This document shows, piece after piece, positions 9,026 to 17,436 of a DNA stretch of 64,000 nucleotides. The notes beneath the pieces are model-generated. The model ran no database searches and was not told where the DNA came from. It worked only from the letters and a program-made list of their open reading frames with translations. Source of the DNA: Gemmataceae bacterium (GTDB taxonomy: Bacteria; Planctomycetota; Planctomycetia; Gemmatales; Gemmataceae); NCBI GenBank assembly GCA_019636445.1, contig JAHBXO010000021.1:22169-86168 (forward strand), read 5' to 3'. The position numbers and the translations under genes are program-made. How positions within the stretch are numbered: position 1 is the stretch's first letter; each line of letters opens with the position of its first letter.

Positions 9026-9166
9026 CGGTGCCTGGAACTCCGACCCGGAAGTTCGGCGCGTACCGGTTGGTCCGGTTGTGACGCGCAACCGCCGCATTCT
9101 ACGCGCGCGAAATCCCGAACCGGGGTCGCATCGCTCCCCTTCGCGATTCCGTTTCATCGAGGGGGA

Positions 9167-9634
9167 TTAGAGTTTCTTCCAAAACAGCGCTTTGTCGTCG
9201 CCGTCGCGATAGAAGTCGGGGATCTGGGCGACTTGCGAATAACCGGACTTCAAATAGAACTGGCGCGTCGGCTCGTAGTTCGGCAGCGAACTGGTATCGA
9301 TCAGCAACAACCGTTGGCCCTTCGATCGCAAGGCCGCTTCGACATCGTCCATCAACGCCCGACCCAATCCGCAACCCTGGCGGTCCGCGTCCACCGCGAT
9401 CCACCATAGTTCCCAAGTGCGGTCGGTCATCGGCACCGGCGCGAAGTAGGTGAACCCGGCGATCCCCTCCGCGTCCGCGAACACTCGCGCGACATGCCCT
9501 TCGGCTTCGTTGGCCGCGTGGTAGTCGTCCAGCACTTCGCGCAGGGCGACGATCTCGTGAGGTTGGAAGACACCCGTGCCGTTCGCGAGGGCGACCAGCG
9601 CATCGGTGTCGGCGGGAGTGGCGGATCGGATCAT
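9167..9634 (-). CDS. GNAT family N-acetyltransferase
   Basis: This 155-residue protein is a single GNAT domain. It begins MIRSATPADTDALVALA, a usual GNAT opening. The acetyl-CoA pyrophosphate-binding motif is DRQGCGLGRALMDDVE (about residues 82-97), followed by the strand LLLIDTSS and the terminal FYLKSGYSQVAQIPDFYRDGDDKALFWKKL. The substrate is not predictable. The frame is open far upstream, across the tRNA-Cys gene; the ATG at 9634 gives the family length. Confidence 0.9.
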   Translation of the reverse strand: MIRSATPADTDALVALANGTGVFQPHEIVALREVLDDYHAANEAEGHVARVFADAEGIAGFTYFAPVPMTDRTWELWWIAVDADRQGCGLGRALMDDVEAALRSKGQRLLLIDTSSLPNYEPTRQFYLKSGYSQVAQIPDFYRDGDDKALFWKKL

Positions 9635-9684
9635 GAAACGGCACAGGCCGCCCGGTGAGGGCGGCCCGTTCGAGGAAAGTTCAG

Positions 9685-9756
9685 AGGTCCCGCCCGGATT
9701 CGAACCGGGGAATAACGGTTTTGCAAACCGTTGCCTTACCACTTGGCGACGGGACC
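9685..9756 (-). tRNA. tRNA-Cys (GCA)
   Basis: A 72-base cloverleaf reads on the minus strand. A 7-bp acceptor stem (GGTCCCG with CGGGACC) is followed by U at the discriminator position, as expected for cysteine. The anticodon stem ACGGT/ACCGT encloses the loop TTGCAAA, giving anticodon GCA. The T-arm has GGTTCGAATCC. CCA is not encoded. It sits between the GNAT and glycosyltransferase genes on the same strand. Confidence 0.96.
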
Positions 9757-9804
9757 AATTCATCCAACGAGTCAACGGAATCTTACGGTTCCGGCCGCTT
9801 CGCG

Positions 9805-11007
9805 TCAACGAATCGACCGGGTGAGTATCGACCGAACCGCCGTGCGGTCTGTAGTCGATTCGGTTCGGGCGAGACCGGCATAGAACGCCTCGAAGCGTCG
9901 GACCATCGCATCGCGGGAGTATTCGCGCCTCGCCCGTTCGCGCGACGAGGCGGCCATCCGCCTCGCCCGTTCGATGTTGGTGATCAGTTCGACCATCGAC
10001 TCCGCGATCGTTTCTGGCCGCGAATCGCGAGCGATCAATCCGTCCACGCCGTGCCGCACCAACTTCGCATTCGCGCCGACCTCCGTGGCCACGATGGCGC
10101 GTCCGGCGGCCATGTATTCGAGCAGTGCGTTGGACATTCCCTCCGAATGGGATGGCAGCACCGCCGCGTCGCACGCCCCCAGGAACGCCGGCACATCCGA
10201 AACCGACCCCCGCAGGCGGAACCGCTCGCCCAGATTCCACTCGCCGTGCAGTCGTTCGAGTTCCGGCCTTTGCTCCCCGTCGCCGGCTACTTCGAAGACG
10301 ACGTTGGGAACGTGGTCGAGTACAAGCCGCGCCGCCCGCATCAATCCATCGACATTTTTCACCGGCCGGAGGTTCGCGACGCACCCGATGCGAATGGTTC
10401 CGGCGAATCGCGGCGGACTGCAACCCGCGAAGCGTTCGACGTCCACGCCGTTCTCGATCGAGACGACCCGGTCCGGCGCGAGGCGGTCGGTTTCAAGGAG
10501 GCTGGCACGGCCGGCGTCGGAGTTCGTCAGCGTCACGTCCACCATGTTGCGCAGTACGCGGTTCAAGAGGCGATGCTTCGGAGTGAGCCAATATCCGAGG
10601 TTGTTGCGGACTCGGACGATCGCGGGTACGGCGAGGCGCCGGGCGAGGGGGATTGCAAAATACGAGGAGTCGAGGAAGTACGCCTGCACGATGTCCGGCC
10701 GGCGTTCCCGCCAGAGGGTCCGCAGCCGATTGGCGGCGCGGTACGCCCGGAAGCCGAGCAGTTTCGTCACGCCGAGCCGGGTCACATCGCAATCGGCGGG
10801 TTCGAGTTCCTGCGATCCGATCGACGAACCATCGAGCAGGACGAGCGACGGTTCGAAGCGCGAACGGTCCAGCGACCGGATCAGCGCGAGCAGTTGCGAT
10901 TCCGTGCCGGCGCGGCTCAGGTTGTCGATGACGAAGGCGATCCGCACGGGGCGAGCGCGAAGGTCGCGTCCGACGGAGTCGGTTCGTTCGCAAAGCGTGC
11001 CGGGCAT
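9805..11007 (-). CDS. Glycosyltransferase family 4 protein (downstream of a pair)
   Basis: A 400-residue GT-B-fold enzyme of the GT4 type. The N-terminal half opens with VRIAFVIDNLSRAGTESQLLALIRSL. The C-terminal nucleotide-sugar-binding half has GCVANLRPVKNVDGLMRA, VAGDGEQRPELE and SHSEGMSNALLEYMAAGRAIVATEVGA, the EX7E-type signature. It transfers a sugar to an unknown acceptor, probably in surface polysaccharide synthesis. The ATG at 11007 overlaps the upstream gene by 91 bases. A GTG at 10947, right before the first beta strand, would reduce the overlap to 31 bases and is a serious alternative. Upstream and downstream genes are translationally linked. Confidence 0.88.
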   Translation of the reverse strand: MPGTLCERTDSVGRDLRARPVRIAFVIDNLSRAGTESQLLALIRSLDRSRFEPSLVLLDGSSIGSQELEPADCDVTRLGVTKLLGFRAYRAANRLRTLWRERRPDIVQAYFLDSSYFAIPLARRLAVPAIVRVRNNLGYWLTPKHRLLNRVLRNMVDVTLTNSDAGRASLLETDRLAPDRVVSIENGVDVERFAGCSPPRFAGTIRIGCVANLRPVKNVDGLMRAARLVLDHVPNVVFEVAGDGEQRPELERLHGEWNLGERFRLRGSVSDVPAFLGACDAAVLPSHSEGMSNALLEYMAAGRAIVATEVGANAKLVRHGVDGLIARDSRPETIAESMVELITNIERARRMAASSRERARREYSRDAMVRRFEAFYAGLARTESTTDRTAVRSILTRSIR

Positions 11008-12131
11008 GATTCGGATTCCGTAACGGACACGATCGATTCGAGAAGCGAGGCATACGCGTTCGCCTGGGCGGCAAACGAGAATTCGGCCAGCATCCGGCTC
11101 CGTGCGGCGCGGCCCATCGCGGTGCGAAGGGCGTCGTCCGACAGCAATTCATCGATGGCGGACGCGATTGCGCCGGGATCACCAGGTTGGACGAGCAAGC
11201 CGCTCTCCCGGTCCGAGACGACTTCCGGCGAGCCACCGACGCGCGTCGCCACGCACGCGACGCCGGCCGCGCCCGCCTCCAACAAAACGTTCGGCATCCC
11301 TTCCGTGTACGACGGCAGCACCACCAGGTCGGCGGCCGGCAGCAGCGCGTCGAGCCTGTCCGTGAACCCCGCAAGGACGAATCGCCCCGTCAGGTTCCGC
11401 TCGCGGATCGCGGATTCGATCGCCGGCCGTTCGAGGCCATCGCCGAAGTGGATGAGCCCCGTGTCGGGATGTCTTTGCAGAACATGCACGGCCGCGTCGA
11501 CGAGCAGGCCGAAGCCCTTCTCCGGGCTAAGCCGGCCGGCCGAGAGGATGATCCGTTTCGGCCGATTCGGGAAGTAACTTCTCAATCCATCGGCATCGGG
11601 CGTGGCGTTCGTTTCAAACGCCGCGAGACGCGACGAATTGCGGATAACGCGGACCCGTTCCGCGGGGACCCCGGCCCGAAGCACCTTTGCCGCCTGGGCG
11701 TCCGACACGGCGATGACACGGTCGAGGAATCGCAGGTGGAATCGGTCGAGTCGTTCGTATTGCCGGACTTTCCAGTTCTCGCCGGTCCATCCGCGCGAAA
11801 CTCCGACGATGGGTATGCCGGCCCGGCGGGCGGCGATTCGGCCGAGGATGTTCGCCTTGTACCCGTGGGAGATCAAAACATCGGCACGCAGCGATTCGAG
11901 TCGGTCCGCGAGTTCCCGAATGGTGGAGCGGACCTTTGGGAAGTCGTTCGCGAGCGAGTGGCCATCGAACCCCTTCGCTCGCACGGCGTCGAGGAACGCG
12001 GAACATCGACCGCCCTCGGCGAACGACAGGAACGTCGTACGCGAGTCGGCTGGCAGCGCCTCGGCCAGGCCCAGCATCTGCCGTTCGGGGCCGCCGAACA
12101 TCGTGCTGGCCGTCAGGTGGACCACATGCAT
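10917..12131 (-). CDS. Glycosyltransferase family 4 protein (upstream of a pair)
   Basis: A 404-residue GT4 enzyme beginning MHVVHLTASTMFGGPERQMLGLA, with the glycine-rich acceptor-side loop. The donor half has LSAGRLSPEKGFGLLVDAA, HFGDGLERPAIE and SYTEGMPNVLLEAGAAGVACVATRVGG, matching the EX7E element. The frame is open to 12203, but the ATG at 12131 fits the family N-terminus. The last residues (PSSSTT) are read across the start of the next GT4 gene. With that gene it forms a two-gene unit, probably for exopolysaccharide or glycan synthesis. Divergent to it, at 12343, is a small membrane-protein gene; promoters for both should lie in 12132-12342. Confidence 0.9.
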   Translation of the reverse strand: MHVVHLTASTMFGGPERQMLGLAEALPADSRTTFLSFAEGGRCSAFLDAVRAKGFDGHSLANDFPKVRSTIRELADRLESLRADVLISHGYKANILGRIAARRAGIPIVGVSRGWTGENWKVRQYERLDRFHLRFLDRVIAVSDAQAAKVLRAGVPAERVRVIRNSSRLAAFETNATPDADGLRSYFPNRPKRIILSAGRLSPEKGFGLLVDAAVHVLQRHPDTGLIHFGDGLERPAIESAIRERNLTGRFVLAGFTDRLDALLPAADLVVLPSYTEGMPNVLLEAGAAGVACVATRVGGSPEVVSDRESGLLVQPGDPGAIASAIDELLSDDALRTAMGRAARSRMLAEFSFAAQANAYASLLESIVSVTESESCPARFANEPTPSDATFALAPCGSPSSSTT

Positions 12132-12342
12132 CGCCCGGCATCCCTGCGGGAAGAGCTTCAGAGGTGAAGTGTAGACCGGGCGGAATTCGAATGTCGAGGT
12201 CAATTCGAAGAGTCGGGAGTGGCAGCAATTCAGTTATAAATGGATGAAAATTCAAGATTTCCGAATGGGCGGCGAACTCCGGATGACGGATTGTCCCCGG
12301 CAGTCGATTAGATGGGATCACTAACATCGTTCCGGTGTTGCC

Positions 12343-12519
12343 ATGTGGGAATTCCTATTCGAACTGCTCTTCGAAACGACCACCACGGCCACCGGGCACG
12401 TCCTCGTCTATTGCCTGACCCTCGGTCAGGTCCGTTGCAGCGATGGCACGGCCCAGATCATCGGCATCGTCTTCTGGATTCTCGTTCTTCTGACCATCGT
12501 CTACTTCGTGGCCCGTTGA
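12343..12519 (+). CDS. Small single-pass membrane protein
   Basis: A 58-residue reading frame from ATG 12343 to TGA 12519. The first half is short and mixed (MWEFLFELLFETTTTATGHV). The C-terminal 20 residues are strongly hydrophobic (IIGIVFWILVLLTIVYFVAR), a membrane helix with a terminal arginine. Codon third positions are mostly C or G, as in real genes here. Two cysteines lie just before the helix. No family or function was recognised. It lies 67 bases upstream of cysC on the same strand. Confidence 0.55.
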   Translation: MWEFLFELLFETTTTATGHVLVYCLTLGQVRCSDGTAQIIGIVFWILVLLTIVYFVAR

Positions 12520-12586
12520 ATCGGGCGTTCGGCCGTGTTTCCCCATCTTCGTATACTGGCGGTGAGTACCCGGTTTCGAGGCGGGA

Positions 12587-13279
12587 ATGTCCGAGAACCA
12601 ACCCCTGCGTATCGTCCATCACGACGGCACCGTCACGCGTGACGAACGTCGGAATGCCCTGAAACAGACCGGGGGGACGCTCTGGTTCACCGGCCTGTCC
12701 GGCTCAGGCAAGAGCACGCTCGCCGCGGCGCTCGAACAGGCTCTGGTACGGCGGGGGCACGCGGCCTACCGGCTCGACGGCGACAATATCCGCTTCGGCT
12801 TGAACGCCGGATCGAAGATCCTGATGGAGGCCCGCGGCTATTCCGACGAGTCGGCCCGTCGGTTCGGACTGGGGTTCGCTGCAATCGATCGGGAAGAAAA
12901 CATTCGCCGGATTGGCGAGGTCGCGAGATTGTTCGCCGATGCCGGGGTCTTCGCCCTGACGAGTTTCATCAGCCCCTATCGGAAGGATCGCGACGCCGCC
13001 CGGCGGATACACGCCGAGAACTCGTTCGGCGAGTTGCCGTTCATTGAGATCTTCGTGAACACGCCGATCGAGACGTGTGAGCAGCGCGACCCGAAGGGGT
13101 TGTACAAGCAGGCCCGCGCCGCGATCGCGAGTGGAAAGGGGATGGGGTTCACCGGGCTGGACGATCCTTATGAACCGCCAACGGCGCCGGAACTGACCTT
13201 CGACGCTTCCGCCCGCTCTGTCGAGGACGGCGTCGCCATGATCCTGGAGTACCTGCGTGCGAAACGGATGATTGGCTGA
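12587..13279 (+). CDS. cysC: Adenylyl-sulfate kinase
   Basis: APS kinase phosphorylates adenosine 5'-phosphosulfate to PAPS, for sulfate assimilation or sulfation. The 230-residue product has the P-loop GLSGSGKST (residues 36-44), LDGDNIRFGLN, DREENIRRIGEVARLF, ISPYRKDRDAAR and DPKGLYKQARAA, all family hallmarks. An extra segment of about 20 residues follows GLN (AGSKILMEARGYSDESARRF). It sits where typical enzymes go directly to a GF-x-DR-x-ENIRR stretch, in the region bordering the substrate-binding lid. No sulfurylase or sulfotransferase gene is nearby. Start: ATG with GAGGCGGGA upstream. Confidence 0.92.
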   Translation: MSENQPLRIVHHDGTVTRDERRNALKQTGGTLWFTGLSGSGKSTLAAALEQALVRRGHAAYRLDGDNIRFGLNAGSKILMEARGYSDESARRFGLGFAAIDREENIRRIGEVARLFADAGVFALTSFISPYRKDRDAARRIHAENSFGELPFIEIFVNTPIETCEQRDPKGLYKQARAAIASGKGMGFTGLDDPYEPPTAPELTFDASARSVEDGVAMILEYLRAKRMIG

Positions 13280-13538
13280 TCGACCATTCCCGGTTCATCA
13301 ATCCTTCTTGTGGAATCGTGGACAATCGTTCGCGTGGGCATACCATTAACTTGTGCCTTCTTCCCCAGTACGTCGGCGAACATTGGTTTCTTTCCGGCGT
13401 CCTTCTCGATAGGTCTCACTGGTGAAGTCGAGGTGCCGGCGGATGGCCGCGTCACCCACCCGAATCGAAGCCGTGCGGCTCCGACGGGCGTTCCGTTTCC
13501 TCCTTTGAAGGGAGCCGGTCCTCACGGAAGGCCGGCCG

Positions 13539-15713
13539 ATGACGATGCTCGACCAAGTACGCAATATCGGAATCATGGCCCACGTCGACGCCGGCAAAAC
13601 CACGACCACCGAGCGGATTCTCTACTACAGCGGCACCAAGCACAAGGTCGGCGACGTCGACGACGGCGACACGACCACCGACTTCGACCCCTTGGAACGT
13701 CAAAAAGGCATCACGATCAACTCCGCGGCCGTGTCCATCGACTGGGCGGACCGCTCGGGTAAAGACGTGCAGATCAACATCATCGACACCCCCGGCCACG
13801 TGGACTTCACGGCCGAGGTCGAGCGGTCCCTTCGCGTGCTGGACGGCGCCGTCGGCGTTTTCTGCGCCAAGGGTGGCGTCGAAGTGCAATCGGAAACCGT
13901 GTGGCGCCAGGCCACCAAGTACAAGGTTCCCCGCGTTGCTTACGTCAACAAGCTCGACCGCATGGGCGCGGATTTCTGGGCCTGCGTCGAACAGATGAAG
14001 ACGAAACTGCACGCCAATCCTTGTGTGGTCACGATTCCCGCTGGTCAGGACGAAGCCCTCGAAGGGATTATCGACCTGATCGGGATGAAACTGATCACGC
14101 GGGATACGACCGACAAGACGAACCGCAAATTCTTCGTCAACGACGTTCCGGCCAAGTACCTCGACGAGGCCAAGGCACGCCGCGAGCAGATGCTCGATTC
14201 GCTCTCCGCCGCGTCGGATGAAGTGACGGAGTTGATCCTCGAAGGCAAGGACGTGCCGGTGGATCTGATCCGCAAGACGCTCCGGAAGGGGACGCTCGAA
14301 GGGGTCTTCACGCCCGTGACTTGCGGCAGTTCCAAGAACTTCCACGGCGTCCAGCACCTGCTGGACCTTGTGGTGGATTGCCTGCCCAGCCCGTTGGACC
14401 GTCCGCCGGTCGATGGGATCAACCCGAAGACCAAGGACGCGGTCAAGCGTGCACCGGATGCCAAGGAGCCGTTCTCGGCCCTCGCGTTCAAGACCGTGGC
14501 CGAGCCGACGGGCGACCTCGTCTACATCCGTGTTTACTCGGGCGAGATGAAGCCGGGCGAGAACTATACGAACACGACGAACGGCAAGAAGGAGCGGATG
14601 GCCCGCTTCTACCGGATGATGGGTGACAAGCGGATCGAACTGGAAAAGGCCGGACCCGGCGACATCGTGGCCGGGATCGGTTTGAAGGAAACTTACACGG
14701 GCAACACCCTTTGCGACCCGGAAAATCCGGTCGCGCTCGAGTCGATCCAGTTCCCGAAGCCGGTGATTTCGCAGGCGCTGTCGTTCTCCAAGACGCTGGA
14801 CGCCGGCAAGGTCGGCGAAGCGCTCAACCGCCTCGTGCGCGACGACCCGACTTTGAAGACGCACACCGACGAAGAAACCAAGGAAACGATTCTTTCCGGG
14901 ATGGGCGAACTTCACCTGGAAATCTCGATCGAGAAGCTGAAGCGCGCCATCGGCGTGCCCCAGGAAAACACCGAACTGATCAAACTCGGCAAGCCGCGCG
15001 TGGCCTACCGCCAGTGCCTCAGCAAGCTGGTGGACTTCGAGTACAAGTTCGTCAAGCAGACCGGTGGCCGTGGTAAATTCGCCGTCATCGTGGTGAAGTA
15101 CACGCCGCTGACGCCGGAAGCGATTGCGGAGAAGGTGGCCGAGATCGAGGAACTGAACGATCCGAAAGTGAAGCCGGACCCGAACAATATCTACTTCGTG
15201 AACGCCATCACGCAGGGGTCGATTCCGAAGGAATACATCCCGAGCGTGGAAGAAGGTCTCCGCGAGGCGGCGAAGAAGGGGTACAAATACCCGTTCCCGT
15301 TCGTGGACCTGGAATTCGAACTCCACTTCGGCAAGTACCACGATGTGGACTCGTCGCAGGACGCGTTCTACCTGTGCGCCCTCGAAGCCTTCCGTGAGGC
15401 GGAAAGCAAGGCGGGCATCACGCTGCTCGAGCCGATCATGAAGGTCGTGGTGATTTCGCCCAAGGACTACCAGGGGCAGATCACCGGGAACATCAGCAGC
15501 AAGCGCGGCATCATCGAGGAGACGAGCGAAGAAAAGGGCGTCGCGAGTGTCATGGCCAAGATCCCGCTCGCGAACCTCTTCGGTTACACGAGCGACCTGC
15601 GCAGCGCCACGAAGGGCCAGGCGAGCTTCAGCATGGAGTTCAGCCACTACGCGCCGGTGCCGGTGGAACTGGCGGACCTTCCGCCGAACATCGCGCGGGC
15701 CGACAAGAAGTAA
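13539..15713 (+). CDS. fusA: Elongation factor G
   Basis: The translocase GTPase of protein synthesis, 724 residues. The G domain has AHVDAGKTT, DTPGHVDF and the NKLD guanine-specificity motif. Later domains contain SGMGELHLEISIEKLK and the C-terminal GYTSDLRSATKGQASFSMEFSHY. Domain IV (after TGGRGKFAVIVV) carries additional residues compared with the E. coli protein. The ATG at 13539 has GGAAGG seven bases upstream; 13280-13538 is the leader and contains a GCCGG/CCGGC hairpin next to the ribosome site. A strong intrinsic terminator follows at 15737. Rare paralogues of EF-G exist in planctomycetes; the full set of signatures argues for a working EF-G. Confidence 0.96.
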   Translation: MTMLDQVRNIGIMAHVDAGKTTTTERILYYSGTKHKVGDVDDGDTTTDFDPLERQKGITINSAAVSIDWADRSGKDVQINIIDTPGHVDFTAEVERSLRVLDGAVGVFCAKGGVEVQSETVWRQATKYKVPRVAYVNKLDRMGADFWACVEQMKTKLHANPCVVTIPAGQDEALEGIIDLIGMKLITRDTTDKTNRKFFVNDVPAKYLDEAKARREQMLDSLSAASDEVTELILEGKDVPVDLIRKTLRKGTLEGVFTPVTCGSSKNFHGVQHLLDLVVDCLPSPLDRPPVDGINPKTKDAVKRAPDAKEPFSALAFKTVAEPTGDLVYIRVYSGEMKPGENYTNTTNGKKERMARFYRMMGDKRIELEKAGPGDIVAGIGLKETYTGNTLCDPENPVALESIQFPKPVISQALSFSKTLDAGKVGEALNRLVRDDPTLKTHTDEETKETILSGMGELHLEISIEKLKRAIGVPQENTELIKLGKPRVAYRQCLSKLVDFEYKFVKQTGGRGKFAVIVVKYTPLTPEAIAEKVAEIEELNDPKVKPDPNNIYFVNAITQGSIPKEYIPSVEEGLREAAKKGYKYPFPFVDLEFELHFGKYHDVDSSQDAFYLCALEAFREAESKAGITLLEPIMKVVVISPKDYQGQITGNISSKRGIIEETSEEKGVASVMAKIPLANLFGYTSDLRSATKGQASFSMEFSHYAPVPVELADLPPNIARADKK

Positions 15714-15736
15714 TCGGGGTCTTCGATCTCACGGGG

Positions 15737-15766
15737 CCCCGCGACGTTCGTCGCGGGGTTTTTTTT
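15737..15766 (+). terminator. Rho-independent terminator of fusA
   Basis: A perfect 10-bp GC stem (15737-15746 with 15749-15758) around a two-base centre is followed immediately by eight T residues. It lies 24 bases after the fusA stop and ends only 11 bases before the xisH start codon. Confidence 0.95.
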
Positions 15767-15777
15767 CGGAGTCGGCC

Positions 15778-16197
15778 ATGCCGGCGAAGAACCTCTACCA
15801 CGACGCCGTCCGCGTGGCGCTGATCGCCGACGGCTGGACGATCACGGCCGATCCGCTGCGGATCACCGTGGGCCAGAGAAAGCTGTTCGTCGATTTGGCG
15901 GCCGACGAGGACACGATCGGCGCCGAACGGGCCGGCCAACGAATCGCTGTCGAAGTGCAGAGCTTCCTGAGCGAATCCGATATCGACGATTTGCACCACG
16001 CGGTCGGGCAATTCGTGGTCTACCGCATTTTCCTGAATCGCGCGGAACCGGGGCGAAAACTCTATCTGGCCGTGCCGGAAGGCGTGTACGATGGCATCAT
16101 GAGCGAGACGATCGGCCAATTGCTAATGGCCGAAGTTCCGCTTCATTTACTCGTCTTCGATCCCATCGAGAAACGGGTCGTGCGATGGACAAGTTGA
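15778..16197 (+). CDS. xisH: XisH family protein
   Basis: A 139-residue homologue of cyanobacterial XisH (fdxN element excision controlling factor). It begins MPAKNLYHDAVRVALIADGW and keeps the family blocks ITADPLRI, VDLAAD, AVEVQSF, AVGQFVVYR and KLYLAVPE. The family resembles PD-(D/E)XK nucleases. The position of the expected E-x-K lysine reads Q here (VEVQSF), so a catalytic role is doubtful. Its end overlaps xisI by 13 bases, indicating coupled translation. It starts almost inside the end of the fusA terminator, leaving little room for a private promoter. The real function of chromosomal XisH-XisI pairs outside heterocyst DNA rearrangement is unknown. Confidence 0.88.
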   Translation: MPAKNLYHDAVRVALIADGWTITADPLRITVGQRKLFVDLAADEDTIGAERAGQRIAVEVQSFLSESDIDDLHHAVGQFVVYRIFLNRAEPGRKLYLAVPEGVYDGIMSETIGQLLMAEVPLHLLVFDPIEKRVVRWTS

Positions 16198-16520
16198 GCC
16201 GTTACCGCGAGATTGTCGCGAATCTCGTTCGCGATTACGCCGCAAGCAAACCGTCGCACGGAGAGATCGAATCGTATCCCGTGATCGATCCGATCGGCGA
16301 TCACTATCTTGCGGTCCAAGCCGGTTGGGATCGCCGACGGCGAGTCCAAGGCGCGTTTCTCCACATCGACATCATCAAAGAAAAGATTTGGATTCAATTC
16401 AACGGAACCGATCAGAAGATCGCGAGCGAATTGGTCGACGCGGGCGTGGCCAAGGAGGATATCGTTCTGGCCGAGAAGCCGATCGATGTTCGTCCTCACA
16501 CCGGCTACGCGGTCAACTAA
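16185..16520 (+). CDS. xisI: XisI family protein
   Basis: A 111-residue XisI homologue, partner of XisH. Family features seen are MDKLSRYREIVANLVRDYA at the start, YPVIDPIGDHYLAVQAGWD in the middle, and DGT-like FNGTDQKIASELVDAGVAKEDIVL towards the end. It starts within xisH and its last bases overlap the convergent lipoprotein gene (stop at 16513). XisI and XisH genes are often paired and in many cyanobacteria occur in several copies; here one pair is seen. Confidence 0.88.
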   Translation: MDKLSRYREIVANLVRDYAASKPSHGEIESYPVIDPIGDHYLAVQAGWDRRRRVQGAFLHIDIIKEKIWIQFNGTDQKIASELVDAGVAKEDIVLAEKPIDVRPHTGYAVN

Positions 16521-17436
16521 CGACCGCCGCTCTCAGGGGCCACGCTTCGCAGCGACGGCAGACATGCACCTGGATGGCCGCGCCCGGCGCGCCGAAGTCG
16601 AACCCTGCCGCTCGTCGGTATCCCTCCACGTCCGCGTCCTCCATTGGTTTCCAGCGTGTTGCGTCAACCGCCGTCCATTCGCACGAATCCACACTGAGCA
16701 GATAATCCATCGGGTGCACGCAGGTCGCGCATTTCGGTGCCCGGTCCGGCACCCTGGGCCAGCCGCCGAACTTCACGCCCCGCGCCGGCAATTCCAGATC
16801 CTGCGACTCGGCCACGGTTCGCCGCATTGATTCCGGCATCAACTCCAAGGGAGGCAACTCGGTTGACCGCTCGGGAAAGATTCGGCAGGCCACCGGCACG
16901 TAACCCAAGTCTGCCGACTCCGGTATCTCCGGATTCGCAATCGGCTCGTCACCGTCCCGCGCGCGCCAAACGCCGACGACATGAGGCGGGCCGGCCTTCG
17001 TCGCGCGAGGCGACCAGAACAACTGGAAGAGGTCCGTCTTGGGTCGCATCGGAAATTGCGGCGGCAAGTCGTCCGTCCGCACTTGCAGTACCGCCACCAT
17101 CGGTAAGCGATGCTCCGGACATTGCGGCCACGGTTCCGCGACCGGCCAGTGGAACGCTCCACCCAGCTTCGATTCGTCCGTTCGCGGTTCGTCGCCGAAA
17201 CGCGGGTGCAACCGCACCGTGATTCGCGCCAGCGGCTTCAATTCGGGGAAACGTGCCAGCGGATCGACGTCAGGCTTCGGCGTCGTTCGCATCGAACCGG
17301 CCGGAACCCGATATGCGTCCAGCATCGCGAGGTGTTTCTCGCGTGCAATCCGGTCCGCGCGCGGCGCGGGCGGCACCGGTCGCGAACAGCCGGCGAACAG
17401 CACAGGTGCCAAGCCGAGAAACTGTCGCCGGTTCAT
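16513..17436 (-). CDS. Putative lipoprotein with DUF1963 (YwqG)-like features
   Basis: A 307-residue protein with an export signal. MNRRQFLGLAPVLFAGCS has an RRQFL Tat-like motif and a lipobox (LFAGC), so it is probably a lipoprotein. The body has FHWPVAEPWPQCPEHRLPMVAV and TDLFQLFWSPR, resembling YwqG/DUF1963 domains (first-strand QL, bulky-aromatic FW). Two cysteine pairs (CATC and CRRC) near the C-terminus suggest a small zinc site. It is the last gene of the ferredoxin-sbcDC unit and overlaps the methyltransferase by four bases (ATGA). Function unknown. Confidence 0.7.
   Translation of the reverse strand: MNRRQFLGLAPVLFAGCSRPVPPAPRADRIAREKHLAMLDAYRVPAGSMRTTPKPDVDPLARFPELKPLARITVRLHPRFGDEPRTDESKLGGAFHWPVAEPWPQCPEHRLPMVAVLQVRTDDLPPQFPMRPKTDLFQLFWSPRATKAGPPHVVGVWRARDGDEPIANPEIPESADLGYVPVACRIFPERSTELPPLELMPESMRRTVAESQDLELPARGVKFGGWPRVPDRAPKCATCVHPMDYLLSVDSCEWTAVDATRWKPMEDADVEGYRRAAGFDFGAPGAAIQVHVCRRCEAWPLRAAVVS

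Noticed and set aside
13452..15647. 731-codon open frame antisense to fusA
   Set aside because: Mirrors the EF-G gene; rich in His/Val/Arg and without a recognisable domain.
15778..16520. xisH-xisI as evidence of an excisable element
   Set aside because: No recombinase, att-like repeats or element ends were seen around the pair.
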